Shown here: piece by piece, positions 23,445 to 36,011 of the stretch | Position numbering within the stretch: the stretch's first letter is position 1 | Layout of the letters: each line of letters begins with the position of its first letter | Origin: Erythroxylum novogranatense | Lineage: Eukaryota > Streptophyta > Magnoliopsida > Malpighiales > Erythroxylaceae | Length of the DNA: 64,000 bases | NCBI GenBank assembly: GCA_029891385.1 | Contig: CM057233.1 | Coordinates: forward strand, 26,086,150 to 26,150,149 | Direction of reading: 5' to 3' | Position numbers and translations under genes: made by a program | Notes under the pieces: model-generated | What the model saw: the letters and a program-made list of their open reading frames with translations, nothing else | What the model was told of the DNA's origin: nothing | Database searches by the model: none

Positions 23445-23760
23445 GATTCACATGGTCCGTGTGAAATCACACGGACTGATCATGTGAACATCGGCGGGAA
23501 TTTTTGCAAGTTACACAGGTCGTGTGATATCACACAGTTGGCCCGTGTAACCTTCGGGTGGAAATGCACCAATGAGAGTTAGAGTCACACGGTCTGTGGA
23601 AAAATACACGATCCGACTATGTAGAAGCTTGAGGGTTACACGGGTCGTGTAAATATCACACGGTTAGCCCGTGTAACCTTCGGGTGGAAATGTGTCCGCA
23701 AGGTTTCGAGTTACACGGGCCGTGTAATTTTACACGGACTGACCGTGTAACTTTCGGGTA
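23445..23760. repeat. Palindromic ACACGG repeat array upstream of env-like ORF
   Basis: About four units of roughly 80 bases, each built of facing half-sites such as TTACACGGGCCGTGTAA followed by TTACACGG..TGACCGTGTAAC and a TTCGGG spacer. The same unit occurs in both LTRs of this element (20585-20775, 36898-37080). It lies between the pol stop (23884) and a pyrimidine-rich leader before the env-like ATG. Confidence 0.85.
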
Positions 23761-23883
23761 AAAATGTCCACTTTTTTTTAACTAAAATTTAGTAGAAGAA
23801 AATTACTAACAAATTAAAGAAACAAGTACAGAATATTTACAAAGCTAAAAAAAATGGTATAAACAAACCAGGAAAGTAGATCA

Positions 23884-23911
23884 TCAAGCGTGTGGTTCGG
23901 AAAGTGCCAAT
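23884..23911 (-). pseudogene. C-terminal tail of integrase beyond the nested solo LTR
   Basis: When one GTTGT copy is counted, the integrase frame resumes here and reads LALSEPHA, then TGA at 23884-23886. This gives the original end of the polyprotein, and shows that the run of codons past 26529 into the LTR is a chance extension. Confidence 0.8.
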
Positions 23912-23916
23912 GTTGT

Positions 23917-26529
23917 TGTAACATCCCGTTACCGATGTGTTAGGACATATTGGTAATTTGGGATGTGTTAGGATTTCATACTGCATTTTACTGATTGAGT
24001 ATTCATTGACCTCTAATTATAGAGGGATGAATTAATTACACATGCATTGATAGGTACATGCATTCATGGCATTTTTCGGCATTTAATTGTGATCATGAAT
24101 TGCTTTGTAAATTTTCGAGATAATTAGGTTTAATTGTGATTTATTGGGAATTATGGCATAATTGGGTTTGTATAGCTGAATTGGAGTGTCTTAGGAGTGA
24201 TTGGCAATTGATAGCAACCTATAGGAAATTTTCTAAAAATTTGGGAGAAAATGTCCGGACTGAAAATTTTGGAGTGACAAACCGGTTGACCGTATGTTAC
24301 CGAAATACTTGTCCAATGGCAATGGAAAATTTAGATTTGTGAGTTTAGGGATTTTTATGATGAGCCATTGGAATTTAGAGACTGAAATTTAATGAAATTG
24401 AGGACTTATGTTATGAGCCTTAGGTTAAATTAACCCTTTATATTGCCTAAGTTTAAAATCCTTCTTTGTTACATCTTAAAAACCCAAGGCTTTTCCCCTT
24501 CTCCTTCCTCTTCCCTTCGTCGACTTTGATCTTTCCCCTTGGAGATTCTTGCTTGTTCTCTTTCATTGTGGTTGAAGATCTACTGAAACCTTGGAGATGT
24601 TGATGTTTGGCTTGGCTATGGAAGATCACCGTGGGTGTTAGAGTTTGAGAGATTTTTGGAGATTTAGGGTTTGCGGATTTGAGTCTTGATTGGTAAGTTT
24701 AATGGCTTTAATGTTGTTATTTATTGTTGTTTGATGCATTTATGGCATTTATTGTAAAGGATTGGGTAGTTTAGGGTGTTTAAGGCTGATTTTAGAGAGT
24801 GGAAATGGAGGAAAAATCGAACGGAGAAGAAGGTGAGACCCGCACGTCGCGACATCTGAAAAAGGTTACGCCGCAACGAGAAAATGTGTGCTCGCCGCGG
24901 TGAGCCACGCGAGACGTCGCGGCGAGCGAATGAGTTTTATGCCGCGACGAGTTAATCTGTAGGCATCGCGGCGAGGCGCAGGAAGGTGTTCGCCGCGGCA
25001 AGAGATGTGAGGCCGTGACGAGGAGCGAAATTTTGATTGGATGTATTTCTATTTATGGGGCATAACTTATGGTATAGACCTCCAATTAAGGTGATTCTTA
25101 ATTCGTTATGAACTAGAGAAAGAGGTCTACAATTGAGGAATTAAATGAGAGTTAGAATTTAATTTAGTATGGTCCCAATCATAGAAAGAAAGTCGATTAT
25201 AGTTTCCTATTGCAACCTAAGGATAGTTTCTTGATAATTGGAGTTTCAATTGGAGACTTATGAAATTAATGGATACTATTGACATAGTGAATAGTGAATT
25301 TTGGTTATGAGGCAAGAGATTGCAGAATTGGGTTATAGCGTCGAAAAATCATGAGCATGCATTGTACATATTTTCATTAAGACATATGCATCACTGAATT
25401 GTTTTAAATTGAATATCTAGTAATGAGAAATTATTTTATTGTTATAGAGGCACCGTTGGATTGTCATTCCACGGATATTGCTGAGACTTCCAGGCAGTAG
25501 CTCGGAAGTTACAGGTGAGTAACCTAGTTGGTTCCTCAATTTCTGATTTGCTAAATGCTTTATATGAACTGTTTGCCAATATGAATTATATGAATGATTA
25601 GGATCGAGATGCATGTTTGTGCTAAATTGGATTCCACTGATATGTGATTTTGAGAAACTGTATGAAATGGGCTTTTATAGCCATGTGACTGTGAACAATT
25701 GGACATGTGCATTTCATACATAAATGCATGCACAAATAATGAACGTTGTGATCTGAGTCGCTATTATTATTGAAAAGAGCTTTAAGCTCAAATACTGTCA
25801 CTGAATCGAGCCTTGAGCTCGAGGGGAGTTAGTGCATCCTGCATGAGGGCTCTCCTACTCCCTAGACACTTCTACTGATCACTGTCACTGAATAAGCGTT
25901 CAGTCACAACACTGAAATAAAATGGAAAAGAGTCACATACGCATCGCATACAAATGTGTTAACTGATTTGTGAGTATTACTGAATTCCCTGATGACATGA
26001 GGAATTGTAGACTATTATATGATATTTTAAATGTTACTGTGATATGTTGTACGCAATTTGCGTAATGTATGTATTGAGTGAACCATCGATGATGGTTTCT
26101 CATTGAGTTCGCAAACTCATCCAAAATTGCATATTATTTTTCAGGACTGATAGTTTAGACTCCTAGCTCCAGAGTTACTTCTCCTGCCGCGTGAGCGTTC
26201 TAGAGAGAGAGGCGATGGCTCACAGGTCGGTCAGTTGGGATTGGATTTTGGGGATGACTTAGTATAGAATTTTGTATCAGTTTCCTTTTTGGATTATTGT
26301 ATTTAGACTGTAGGGAACTGATAGACTTGTCTATATTTTTGATTGATCTTATGAAATGAGAAAGGCTTTATGGTTTTAAAATTCAGTGATTTTGTTGTTG
26401 CGGATATCATTGTATTGATGCCATGTGGATTTTAGTATTGATCGATCATAGTGCAACCTTGTTGTAGGATATGTATCGGAATGACCTACGAGCGTCCCGG
26501 TGTGTACCCTACTGTAAGGGGGCGCTACA
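23917..26529 (+). mobile_element. Solo LTR S1, chromovirus-like, 2.6 kb
   Basis: Starts TGTAACATCC and ends GGCGCTACA, flanked by a perfect GTTGT duplication (23912-23916, 26530-26534) inside the integrase end of the Athila-like element. No ORF of note and no primer site or internal region. Its ends and several inner blocks (TATGTATCGGAATGACCTAC near the 3' end, ATTATTTTTCAGGA near 26135) match the 4.0-kb LTR at 29195-33166 in reverse, so both belong to one family. TG/CA ends and 5-bp duplications fit solo LTRs left by LTR-LTR recombination. The lineage (Tekay/Del-like) is inferred from the TGTAACA-type ends only. Confidence 0.8.
24838..25020 (+). repeat. GC-rich CGCCGCGGCGAG-type repeats in solo LTR S1
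   Basis: Seven or so irregular copies of a CpG-rich motif (CGTCGCGACATC, CTCGCCGCGGTGAG, CGTCGCGGCGAGCG, ATCGCGGCGAGG) within 180 bases of otherwise AT-rich DNA. Many are near-palindromic. Confidence 0.75.
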
Positions 26530-26534
26530 GTTGT

Positions 26535-29189
26535 AGTTGCACCTAATGGATGACCAACGAAGTAGGGTTTGAGACGCTGTCCATTAACTTTGAAAGCTCC
26601 GAAAACTTCACTCCAAACCTTGACTGCGCCATGGGGAAATACTTGTAGGACTTGAAATGGACCAGACCATCGAGACTTGAGTTTACCTGGAAAAAGACGA
26701 AGGCGAGGATTAAATAACAAAACTAAATTACCTTCGACAAACCTTTTCTTAGTAATATGTTTGTCGTGCCATAGCTTGGTCTTTTCCTTATAGAGTTGAG
26801 AACTCTCATAAGCCTCCAATCTTAAAATGTCCAACTCATTCAACTGCATTGCTCTCTGTTCACCAGTAGACTTCATGTCAAAATTGAAAGTTTTGATAGC
26901 CCAATAAGCTTTATGTTCTAACTCTACTGGTAAGTGACATGATTTGCCAAACACAAGCCGATAAGGTGTAGTGCCCAATGGTGTTTTGAAAGCAGTACGG
27001 TATGCCCAAAGAGCATCATCAAGTTTTAAGGACCAATCCTTCCGTGACTTATCAACCGTTTTTGCCAAAATACTTTTGATTTTGCGATTGGAAACTTCAA
27101 CCTGTCCACTTGTTTGAGGATGATAAGGTGTAGCAATCCGATGATAAACTCCATATTTCAGCAAAAGACTCTCAAGGGGCTTATTGCAAAAGTGAGTACC
27201 ATTATCGCTCAACAAGGCCCTCGAAATTCCGAACCGAGAGAAGATATGTTTCTTCAAGAATTTGGTGACAACCTTAGAATCATTTGTGGAAGTCACAACG
27301 GCCTCTACCCATTTCGAAACATAATCCATTGCTACAAGAATATAGAGATTGTTATGGGACTTAGGAAAAGGTCCCATAAAGTCAATACCCCAAACATCAA
27401 ACAATTTAACCTCAAGTATTCTAGTTTGTGGCATTTCAGACCTCCTTGAAATAGTACCCATCCGCTGGCATTTATCACATGTAGCTATATACTCCCGGAC
27501 ATCACGAAACAAAGTGGGCTAGAAAAATCATGCTTGAAGAACTTTTGCAGCTGTCTTATCTGGACCAAAATGGCCACCATAAACTGTTGAATGGCAATGG
27601 TAAAGAACACTTTACACCTCGTCCTCAGGCAAGCATCGTCGAAAAATACCATCTCCACAATATTTGAACAGTAACGGTTCTTCCCACACATAATATTTAG
27701 AGTCAGAAATGAGTTTCTTCTTCTGCTGATACGTTATCTCCGGTGGAAATAGTCCGCAAACAATGTAATTTACCATATCTGCATACCATGGTGTTACCAA
27801 AGATGATATAGCCAATAAATGTTCTCCTAGAATATAATCATCAATTGGGCATTCATCATTCGGGATAGTGATTCTAGACAAATGATCAGCCACCACATTT
27901 TCAATCCCCGCTTTATCCTTAATTTCAATATCAAATTCTTGTAATAATAATACCCAACAGATAAGTCGTAGCTTGGAGTCTTTCTTCTTCAACAAATGCT
28001 GAATAGCTGCATGATCTATAAAGACAACTACTTTAAAGTTTATCAGGTAAGACCTAAACTTTTCAAGAGCAAAGATAACAGCTAAAAACTCTTTTTCGGT
28101 GGTGGCATAATTGAGTTGAGCCTCGTCAAGAGTTCGGCTAGCATAGTAGATGGCATAAGGTTTGTTATCCTATCTTTGTCCCAAAACAACTCCTAAAGCA
28201 TGATCGCTGGCATCGCACATCACTTCGAATGGAAGATTCTAATTAGGTGCTTGCATAACTGGAGCTGAAATCAAAGCTTCTTTCAACGTATAGTAAGCAC
28301 TCAGACAATCCTCATTAAAATCAAAAGGTATATCCTTGACAAGCAAACTCGTTAAAGGTTTTGCAATTCTAGAGAAGTCTTTAATGAACCGTCTGTAAAA
28401 ACCAACATGGCCAAGAAAACTTCTCACACCTTTGACAGAAGTAGGTGGGGGTAATTTTTCAATTACTTCCACTTTTTCTTTATCAACTTGAATACCCTTA
28501 TTGGAAACCAGATGACCAAGTACAATTCCCTCCTGAACCATAAAATGGCACTTTTCCCAATTCAAGACTAAATTAGTCTCTTCACATTTAGCTAACACTT
28601 TGGAAAGATTTTGCAAGCAATCATCAAATGACAAGCCATAAACAGAGAAATCATCCATGAATACCTCCATAATATTTTCAATGAAATCGGAAAATATGGC
28701 CATCATACAACGTTGGAAAGTAGCGGGGGCATTACAAAGCCCAAAAGGCATTCTCCTATAGGCAAAGGTACCATATGGGCAAGTAAATGTGGTTTTGTCC
28801 TGATCTTGTGGGTGAATGGGAATCTGAAAGAACCCTGAGTACCCGTCAAGATAACAAAAATGAGAATTCCTAGCAAGTCTTTCTAGCATTTGGCTAATGA
28901 AGGGAAGAGGAAAATGATCTTTTCTAGTTGCAGAATTTAACTTACGGTAATCAATACACATTCTCCAACCAGTAATAGTCCTAGTTGGAATAAGTTCATT
29001 CTTTTCATTTGTTATTACCGTCATCCCTCCTTTTTTAGGAACTACATGAACTGGACTAACCCACTTACTATCTGAGATAGGGTAAATTATTCCAGCGTTA
29101 AGCAGTTTCAAAATTTCCTTTTTGACCACTTCTTGCATACTAGGATTTAATCTCCTTTGATGTTCAATTGTAGGCCTATGGTCATCTTC
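26535..29189 (-). pseudogene. Athila-like reverse transcriptase, RNase H and integrase
   Basis: Reverse transcriptase blocks: WVSPVHVVPKKGG, WRMCIDYRKLN, PFGLCNAPATFQRCM and the catalytic FMDDF near 28640. RNase H (about 28230-27900) begins with MCDASDHALG. Integrase keeps the H-x-H and C-x2-C zinc residues (near 27590 and 27465), D-x-MGPFP, SDNG, and Glu of GQVE with the D-35-E spacing intact, plus a C-terminal RWSGPF block. One frame throughout, with stops at 28239 and 28170 (TAG), 27612 (TAA), 27528 (TGA) and 27519 (TAG). It ends at solo LTR 23917-26529; the last ten codons and the stop lie beyond it at 23884-23911. Confidence 0.9.
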
Positions 29190-29194
29190 CATAA

Positions 29195-32100
29195 TGTAGC
29201 ATCCTCTTACCGTAGGGTATACACCGGGATGCCCGTAGGTCATTCCGATACATATCCTACAATAAGGGTGCACTACGAATGATCACTAATATACTTCACA
29301 TGGCATCATAAAATAAAGCATCAATATAAAATTCACTAATTTTTAAAACCATAAAATATTTCTCATTCCATGTCAGTACAAGCAGTCTTTTACATATCTT
29401 TCAGAGTTTCACTGTCTGAACATTACTACAATAGACATCTAATACAAAAGCCTAACTAGGTCATCCCCAAAAATCCCAGCTGACCGACCTGTAAGCCATG
29501 ACTTCTCTTGCCAACACGATCTACAAGGCAGGAAAAGTCCTTCTGGAGCTAGGAGTCTACTCTCTCGATCCTGAAAAATAATTTGCAATTTTGGGTGAGT
29601 TTGCGAACTCAGTGAGGAACCATCATCGATGGTTCACCCAATTCATGCATAGTCAAGTATAATACAGATTGTTGCACAATAACATAATAAAAAAATATCA
29701 CAAATTAATATCCCACAAGTACAAGGCATTTCGCCTTTCACCAAATTCCAAATATCCAATTAAATGTAAATGAAATGAGTATGTGACACTTTCCTATTTT
29801 ATTACGGTGTTGTGACCGAGCGCCTGTACTGTCCCAAATTGGGCTCATTAAGCAGTGAGCCGATGGCTCTAAATCAGTGTCGGCTCTCGGCCCCATATGT
29901 TGAGCTTTAGCTCTCGGTGGTTGCTCCGGTCACAACTATCATTATCTGTTTCATGCATTTATGTGTGAAATGCACATGTCCCATTTTCATAGTAAATGCA
30001 TCATAATTTGATAGTACTATGTCACAATCGAGTCACAAATCACAATTTATCACATTACAAACAAGTAGGTCACACTTCTATATCATAATCCCCTATTACA
30101 TCAGACACCTCCAGTCCGGAATCAAGGCAGAAAACAAACGCAACAGTCCCACCATTACTCTCTACAGTGTCGTAAGTACAGAATTATAAACAGATAAAGA
30201 TTGAGGAACCATCTAGGTTACTCACTGATTACCTCCGAAGCTAATGCCTAGAAGATCCGGCAACGTCCGTGGGATGACGTTCCAACTGTGCCTCTATAAC
30301 ATTCAAAATATTTACACATTACCAATTGCACAATCAGAGATACCAATTAACGCACATGTAGCAATTAAAATAAGTACAATGCATGTTCATGACATTCCCG
30401 GCATTATTCCACAATTTTCCGTCACAAAAATTTCCTCTAAAAATAAGAAAACCATAGACACAAGAATCACTCAATTCGAACCTCTATAGGTCCAATTATA
30501 AATAAAACACAGATTAGGAAAATCATTACCCGTACCCCTCACTTCGACCTAACCGATTCACGTCAATTTCAGTTCTAAAAAATTTTCAATTTCACAAATA
30601 ATTGAAATTAAATATTATACGAATCCGATGTCTCGAGAAAATCAGGTCAATCAGACGTCGGATGCAAAAGTAATTGACAAAAGAAACCCTTAGGCCAAAA
30701 TAAAATAATTAATAAATAAATAACAAATAAATAAAATAAATAAAAAAATATAATATTTCATCGCAGCTCTCGCGAGGGCGAGCTGTTTCGAATTTATTAT
30801 CTTTTTTTAAAAAACAATTTCCAATTTAATAACCTTTCTTTCTTCTAATTCATAAACCATCTCTTCTTTCACAGTCCATAACTTTTAGCACACACATAGA
30901 AAAATTACGAATTTGGTCTCGTTGAAAAGATCTTGAAAAATTCTACAAGTTTTATGAAGACCATAAAAATCAATTTCACCCCTAAGAGTGTCAAAAATCC
31001 AATCAAAGCTACTGCCTAGTCATAGGGTTTCAAAACATTGCAGTATTTTCCAAAATCCATAACTTCTCATTCCCTTTGCTAAAAATTACAAAATAAGTGC
31101 CAATTGAAAGATCAGAATGTTTTCAACAACTTTAATGAACAACATGAACTCAAATTCAATTGCTAACTAGGTCAAACAATTCAACAAAGAATCTGCCCAC
31201 TGAAAGTACCCAATCTGGACAACAATTTTTTTAACAAGCATAACTCCTCGCACAAATGTCAAACAAATCACTACCTTATATCACTGGAAAGATAAAATCT
31301 CATACCTCAATTTTCATAAAGGACTCAGAATCCAATTCCATCATTAACAAGCTCAAAACTAGCATGTAAGTGACTGCCCTGATCAGCAGTCAAAGACTTA
31401 GCTTAGGTTCAGTTTTTACAAATTCATTACTCCCAAATCTGATATCCAAAAATAGCATGCTATATATCATTTTCAAGATAATTGCTTCCTCTACAACTTT
31501 TCAAAAGATCACTTAATTCAATTCAATTCAAAGAAACTGCTAAAATTGCTTCCAATCAGAATGCTCACAAAACCGACACTTAGGCTAGGTTTCACCAAAA
31601 TGCACAAAATCAATCAATAGTCAACAGTTCATATCTCCCAATATACAGATCTAAAAATTGCAAAATCAGTGGCAATGGACAGATAACAATATAGGCTTCA
31701 ACTTTCATGAAGAACATTTTTACCAATTCCGTCTACATTAATCTAGAAAAATCATCAAAACAATTAGGTCATCAATCTAGGTACTGTTCACACAGCCCAT
31801 GTCCCTTATTTTCCAAGCCAAAATTTAACCTCTTAGAGCTACAATTAGACAACACCTATTTCACACAAAATTGTAGCCAATCAACTAAAGTTTCATTTGG
31901 AACAAACCGCACCTCATTTGCATAACTACAAAAATAGTTATGATCAAAAAACTGAAACATATACAATTGTAATTTTCCAGATTTCACATTCAACTCAACT
32001 TCTTTCATTTCATCACTTAACCTACATCAATATGCATCCATTTGGGCCTCTAATTCAGCCCTAAGTTCAACAAAACATTCTCTTGCATCAATGGCCAAGA

Positions 32101-33166
32101 TTTGGCTGCACACAACACACATAACATTAAACCTTAGGCTTTATGACATTAATGCACATAAATCACAATAAAAGCTTCTATCTACTACATGAAAGAACAT
32201 GAACTAGGATTCTCACCTAAACAAAACTCCAAGCTTCAACTCTTCAACCTTCCAAGTTTCAAGTCTTCAAGTGCTCAAACTACTCTAACTCACTCCCTCT
32301 CAACACCTCCTACGACCCTTACAAGACTTAGGTTTACGTTAGTACACTTAAGAAGAGGAGTAAGTAGGTTAAGAAAGCTTAGGCAAAGGTTCAAGCAAGT
32401 AAGAGCACCCACGGCAATGCAAGGAGAAAAAGAAGCCACAAAGAAGCAAGGAGAGAAACCCTAAAATTCAAACTCCAAAAGTCAAGTGTCGTGAGTGGTG
32501 CATGAAAGCATAAAGAGACTTGTCCATTAATTTAGAACAAGACAAAAGTAAGGCTACGGATGCAAGCTTTCAAAGTAGTTGATTTTGGTCTTTGCAAGGA
32601 GAAAAAATCGTGAAAGAGTGAAGGGAATAAGACAAACTCCTTAAATGAATAAGGACACTTGACAATTCATGGAGAAAGAGACAAAAAACCTCAATTAAGA
32701 CCATTTAATTAAAGAACCCTAATCCCAATTAATCTTTAATCCCTCTAATGCTAATGGATCAATAAAAATCCCAAAATTATTTATCCCATATTCCCATGCC
32801 ATTAGATAGTACTTTTCAGTACAGGAAACTCACTCAGTCAGCCAGTTGGAAATTTTCCGGTCCGGGCAAGTATCCCGAAAAATTCCAGAAAAATTCCTGA
32901 AATTCCCTAAAAATACAAATCAAACATAAATCACCCCAATTCAAATTTTCAAACACACTTATCCTATATTTCACAAAAATATTCCATTTAGACACATATG
33001 CCGGGAACTATCAGGAATGCATGTACAGTCATGTGCATATATAAAAATTTTCATTCATAATTATATAGAGGCTATATGATGCGTGTTTATGCTGAAATAT
33101 ATTGTCACTCGCCTAACCCGTCCCAAATGACCAAATTACCCTTCCCATTAGTGATGGGATGTTACA
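29195..33166 (-). mobile_element. Solo LTR S2, same family as S1, 4.0 kb
   Basis: On the minus strand it starts TGTAACATCC and ends GGATGCTACA. A perfect CATAA duplication (29190-29194, 33167-33171) flanks it, in the reverse transcriptase region of the Athila-like element. No coding region is recognised over 3,972 bases, including the AT-rich middle (30490-32500). It is longer than S1 and lacks S1's GC-rich array apart from one TCGCGAGGGCGAGC near 30775. It shares the ends and the block around 30165-30300 with S1 (25430-25530). Confidence 0.8.
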
Positions 33167-33171
33167 CATAA

Positions 33172-33595
33172 AGATTCGATGCATACACACAGAAGGATGA
33201 ATTCCTTTAAGATCATCTAAAGAATACCCAATGGCGTTTCTATGCTTTCTTAAAACACTAACAAGTTTGTCAGTATCAACAACATCCAAGTTAGCATTAA
33301 CAACCACAGGATATGTAGAGTTTGGGCCCAGAAATTCATACCTTAAATTCGAAGGAAGAGGTTTGAGTTCTACCTCTGGTGCTTTCACTTCAGATTGTTG
33401 TTGATCTATTTGTAGAACTTCAAAGTGCTCTTCTATTGCTGTAGGGAGATTTGCTAAAGATTTAGCAACCATGGCTACACCTGGATTCTCATCACTTGAT
33501 GTTCCATTACTGATTAAACATTGCTCAAGAAAATCAATTGAATGTCGGTTAGACAAATAAGCATTGACAATAGAATCAACAATATCAATTCTACA
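33172..33595 (-). pseudogene. Athila-like pol, segment between protease and RT fingers
   Basis: Same frame as gag-protease, after the stop at 33596. Athila-specific linker motifs LKPLPSNLRYEFLG and AIGYSLDDLKGIHPS lead into reverse transcriptase. The frame breaks at CATAA (33167-33171), where solo LTR 29195-33166 inserted, and resumes in the same frame at 29189 when one CATAA copy is counted. Confidence 0.85.
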
Positions 33596-35827
33596 TCAAT
33601 CATCAGACAAACTTGGAAATTTTGTAGCCTTTGAAAGATCAAATTGAACGCAATCCTCACCAATTTCAAATGATAATTTGCCATTTTTCACATCTATTTG
33701 ACATCCTGCTGTAGCCAGAAACGACCTTCCAAGTATGATTGGGGTGCGGGTGTCTTCTTCCATTTCCAAAATGACAAAATCAACAGGCACATACAAATTA
33801 CCTACCTTAATAGGCACATCCTCCAATACACCAAGAGAATATTTAACAGAGCGGTCAGCTAATTGCAAAGCAACAATAGTTGGTGTCAACTCTCCTAAAT
33901 CAAGCTTTCGACACAAAGACAATGGCATTAAACTCACACTTGACCCTAAATCACACAAAGCACGTTCAATAGTAACTTTACCAATTTGGCAAGGAATTGA
34001 AAAGCTACCAGGGTCTTTTAGTATTGGAGGAAGTTTATTTTGAATGGTAGCACTACATTCAACAGTTAAAGCAACAGTTTCATGCTCTTCTAACTTTCTC
34101 TTGTTAGATAAGATTTCTTTGAGAAACTTAGCATAAGAAGGCATTTGAGAAAGTGCATCAGTGAAAGGAATATTAATGAACAACTTTTTAAGCACTTCTA
34201 AGAACTTCCCAAACTGAGCATCCAACTTAGCTTTGGCCATTCTATGAGAAAAAGGGATTTGTGGAGTGTAAAGTTTTGGCGGTGGTAAATTTGGTTCCTC
34301 TGAAATCTCAGCATCCCCTCCTTTGTTATCCTCTTCAATCATTATCCTTGTTCCCTTATCCTGAGTTTCAACATTCCTCTCTTTTGTAACCTCATTCTTA
34401 GGATCATAGGGTCCTGCCAATTGTTTTTCAGTTCTCAATGTCACAGCTTTACAATGCTCCCTAGGATTTATTTCAGGCTGGCTAGGTAATTTTCCTGGTG
34501 ATGGGTGTGATGAACTAGCCTGATTTGCTATTTGATTTTCAAGCAACTTATTATGAGCAGCTAATAAGTCCACCTTAGAGGTTAATTGCTTGATAGTGTC
34601 ATCTTGTTGTCTTTGGGCCAGTAAGATGGATTCCATCATGCTTTCTAGGTTTGATTTTGGATTTCCCGATGGGTGAGGTGGCTTTTGAAATCCAGGTGGT
34701 TGCCTAACATTTTGCTGAAATGGAGGATTTTGGTTATTTCTCCAGGAGAAATTTGGATGGTTCCTCCAACCTTGATTATAAGTGTTTGATTGGGGATCAA
34801 ATTGAGGTCTTTGAGGAAGATTGTTTATGGCATGAACTTGATCACTACCCTGATCTTGGGCAAAAGGGTTAGCAGCTTGACAATGAACAGATAAATGATC
34901 AACAGATCCATAAATTTCACATGCAGAGTTAGAACTACCAGCATTCACAGAATTAACATTCAAACGGTCTAACCTATGAGTCATGGCATCAACTTTAGCA
35001 GAAAGGATTGTGAGAGCATCAACATCATACTTACTTGAAGTTCGTTTTGTCGCTCCTCGTTCATTGGACCATTGATAATGATTGAGAGCCATTTCTTCAA
35101 TAAGGTTGTATGCATCTGCATATGTTTTATTCAGAATTGCTCCCCCAGCTACTGCATCGATTAAGGTCATCATTAACTGAAGCAGTCCATTGTAGAAGTT
35201 ATGAAGAACCATCCAAGATGGTAAGCCATGGTACGGGCACAAACGAAGTAACTCTTTATAACGCTCCCATGCTTCATACATCGTTTCATCATCTTTCTGC
35301 GTGAATGTGGAGATTTGATTCCTGAGATTCGCTGTTTTGCTTGGAGGAAAATACTTGGCTAAAAATGACCTCGAGAGTTGATCCCAAGTAGTGATTGAAC
35401 CAGCTGGGAGTGAATGAAGCCATGCTCTTGCCTTATCCCTTAAAGAGAATGGAAAAAGCCGAAGTTGAATAGCATCGGAAGTGACTCCATTCATCTTCAA
35501 AGTGTCGCAAACTTCAAGGAAAATTGTTAAATGCATATTCGGATCTTTAACAGGTGATCCTCCAAACTGCGACTGCTGCACCATAGAAATAAGAGCTAGT
35601 TTCAGCTCAAAATTGTTGGCATCTATAGTAGGATTCCGGATCCATGAAGTGCTTTCTTGAATTCCTGGCTCTGCATAATCACAGAGCCTAGGTCCTACAC
35701 CCTCTGTCATTGTGTTACTGCCACTGGAAGTTGCCACCTTTTTCTTACTTTCAAACCTTTGTTTCTTCCTTCTGTGGTAAGTTCGCTCGATTTTCGGATC
35801 AAATGGGGCTGTGAAAGTAAATTGCAT
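33596..35827 (-). pseudogene. Athila-like gag and aspartic protease
   Basis: 743 codons. The retrotransposon gag core spans residues ~75-260 (FGGSPVKDPNMHL, LRLFPFSLRDKARAWL, SLPAGSITTWDQL). A zinc knuckle near residue 308 has its second Cys replaced by Tyr (CEIYGSVDHLSVHC). A W-R-N-H-P-N-F-S-W block and a Gln-rich coiled segment follow. The protease lies around residues 590-720 with active site LCDLGSSVSLMPLS and a flap-like ILGRSFLAT. A stop at 33596 cuts the frame just before reverse transcriptase; the same frame continues beyond it, so an ancestral gag-pol polyprotein is likely. The altered knuckle and the stop suggest loss of function. Confidence 0.9.
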
Positions 35828-35987
35828 ATAAATCTTGCATCACCACTGCACGATCAACACAAAGGATAGTGAACAAACTAATGAATGAAATAAATACCAA
35901 GTAACCTAAAACAAAAAATTGAAATAAAATTGGAATAAGAAAAGCTTAGTCAATGTTGTTCTAAAAAATTCAATATTTGACACAGGT

Positions 35988-36005
35988 CCCCGGCAACGGC
36001 GCCAA
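35988..36005 (-). promoter_or_regulatory. tRNA-Asp primer-binding site
   Basis: On the minus strand: TGGCGCCGTTGCCGGGGA, a perfect 18-base complement of the 3' end of plant tRNA-Asp including CCA. It lies six bases inside the 5' LTR, as is usual for Athila elements. Confidence 0.93.
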
Positions 36006-36011
36006 AAACTT

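Noticed and set aside
23445..23760. Palindromic spaced repeats resembling a CRISPR array
   Set aside because: Plant nuclear context, irregular units, repetitive spacers, no cas genes; the same unit is in the LTRs.
26376..26534. Integrase tail extending past 26529
   Set aside because: Codons beyond 26529 are solo LTR sequence; the true tail is at 23884-23911.
28239..29273. RT frame starting with the Met at 29273
   Set aside because: The first ~28 codons lie in solo LTR S2; the genuine RT frame enters at 29189 from 33172.
35988..36005. tRNA gene because of the perfect tRNA-Asp 3' end match
   Set aside because: Only 18 bases match and there is no cloverleaf; it is a primer-binding site at the expected place.
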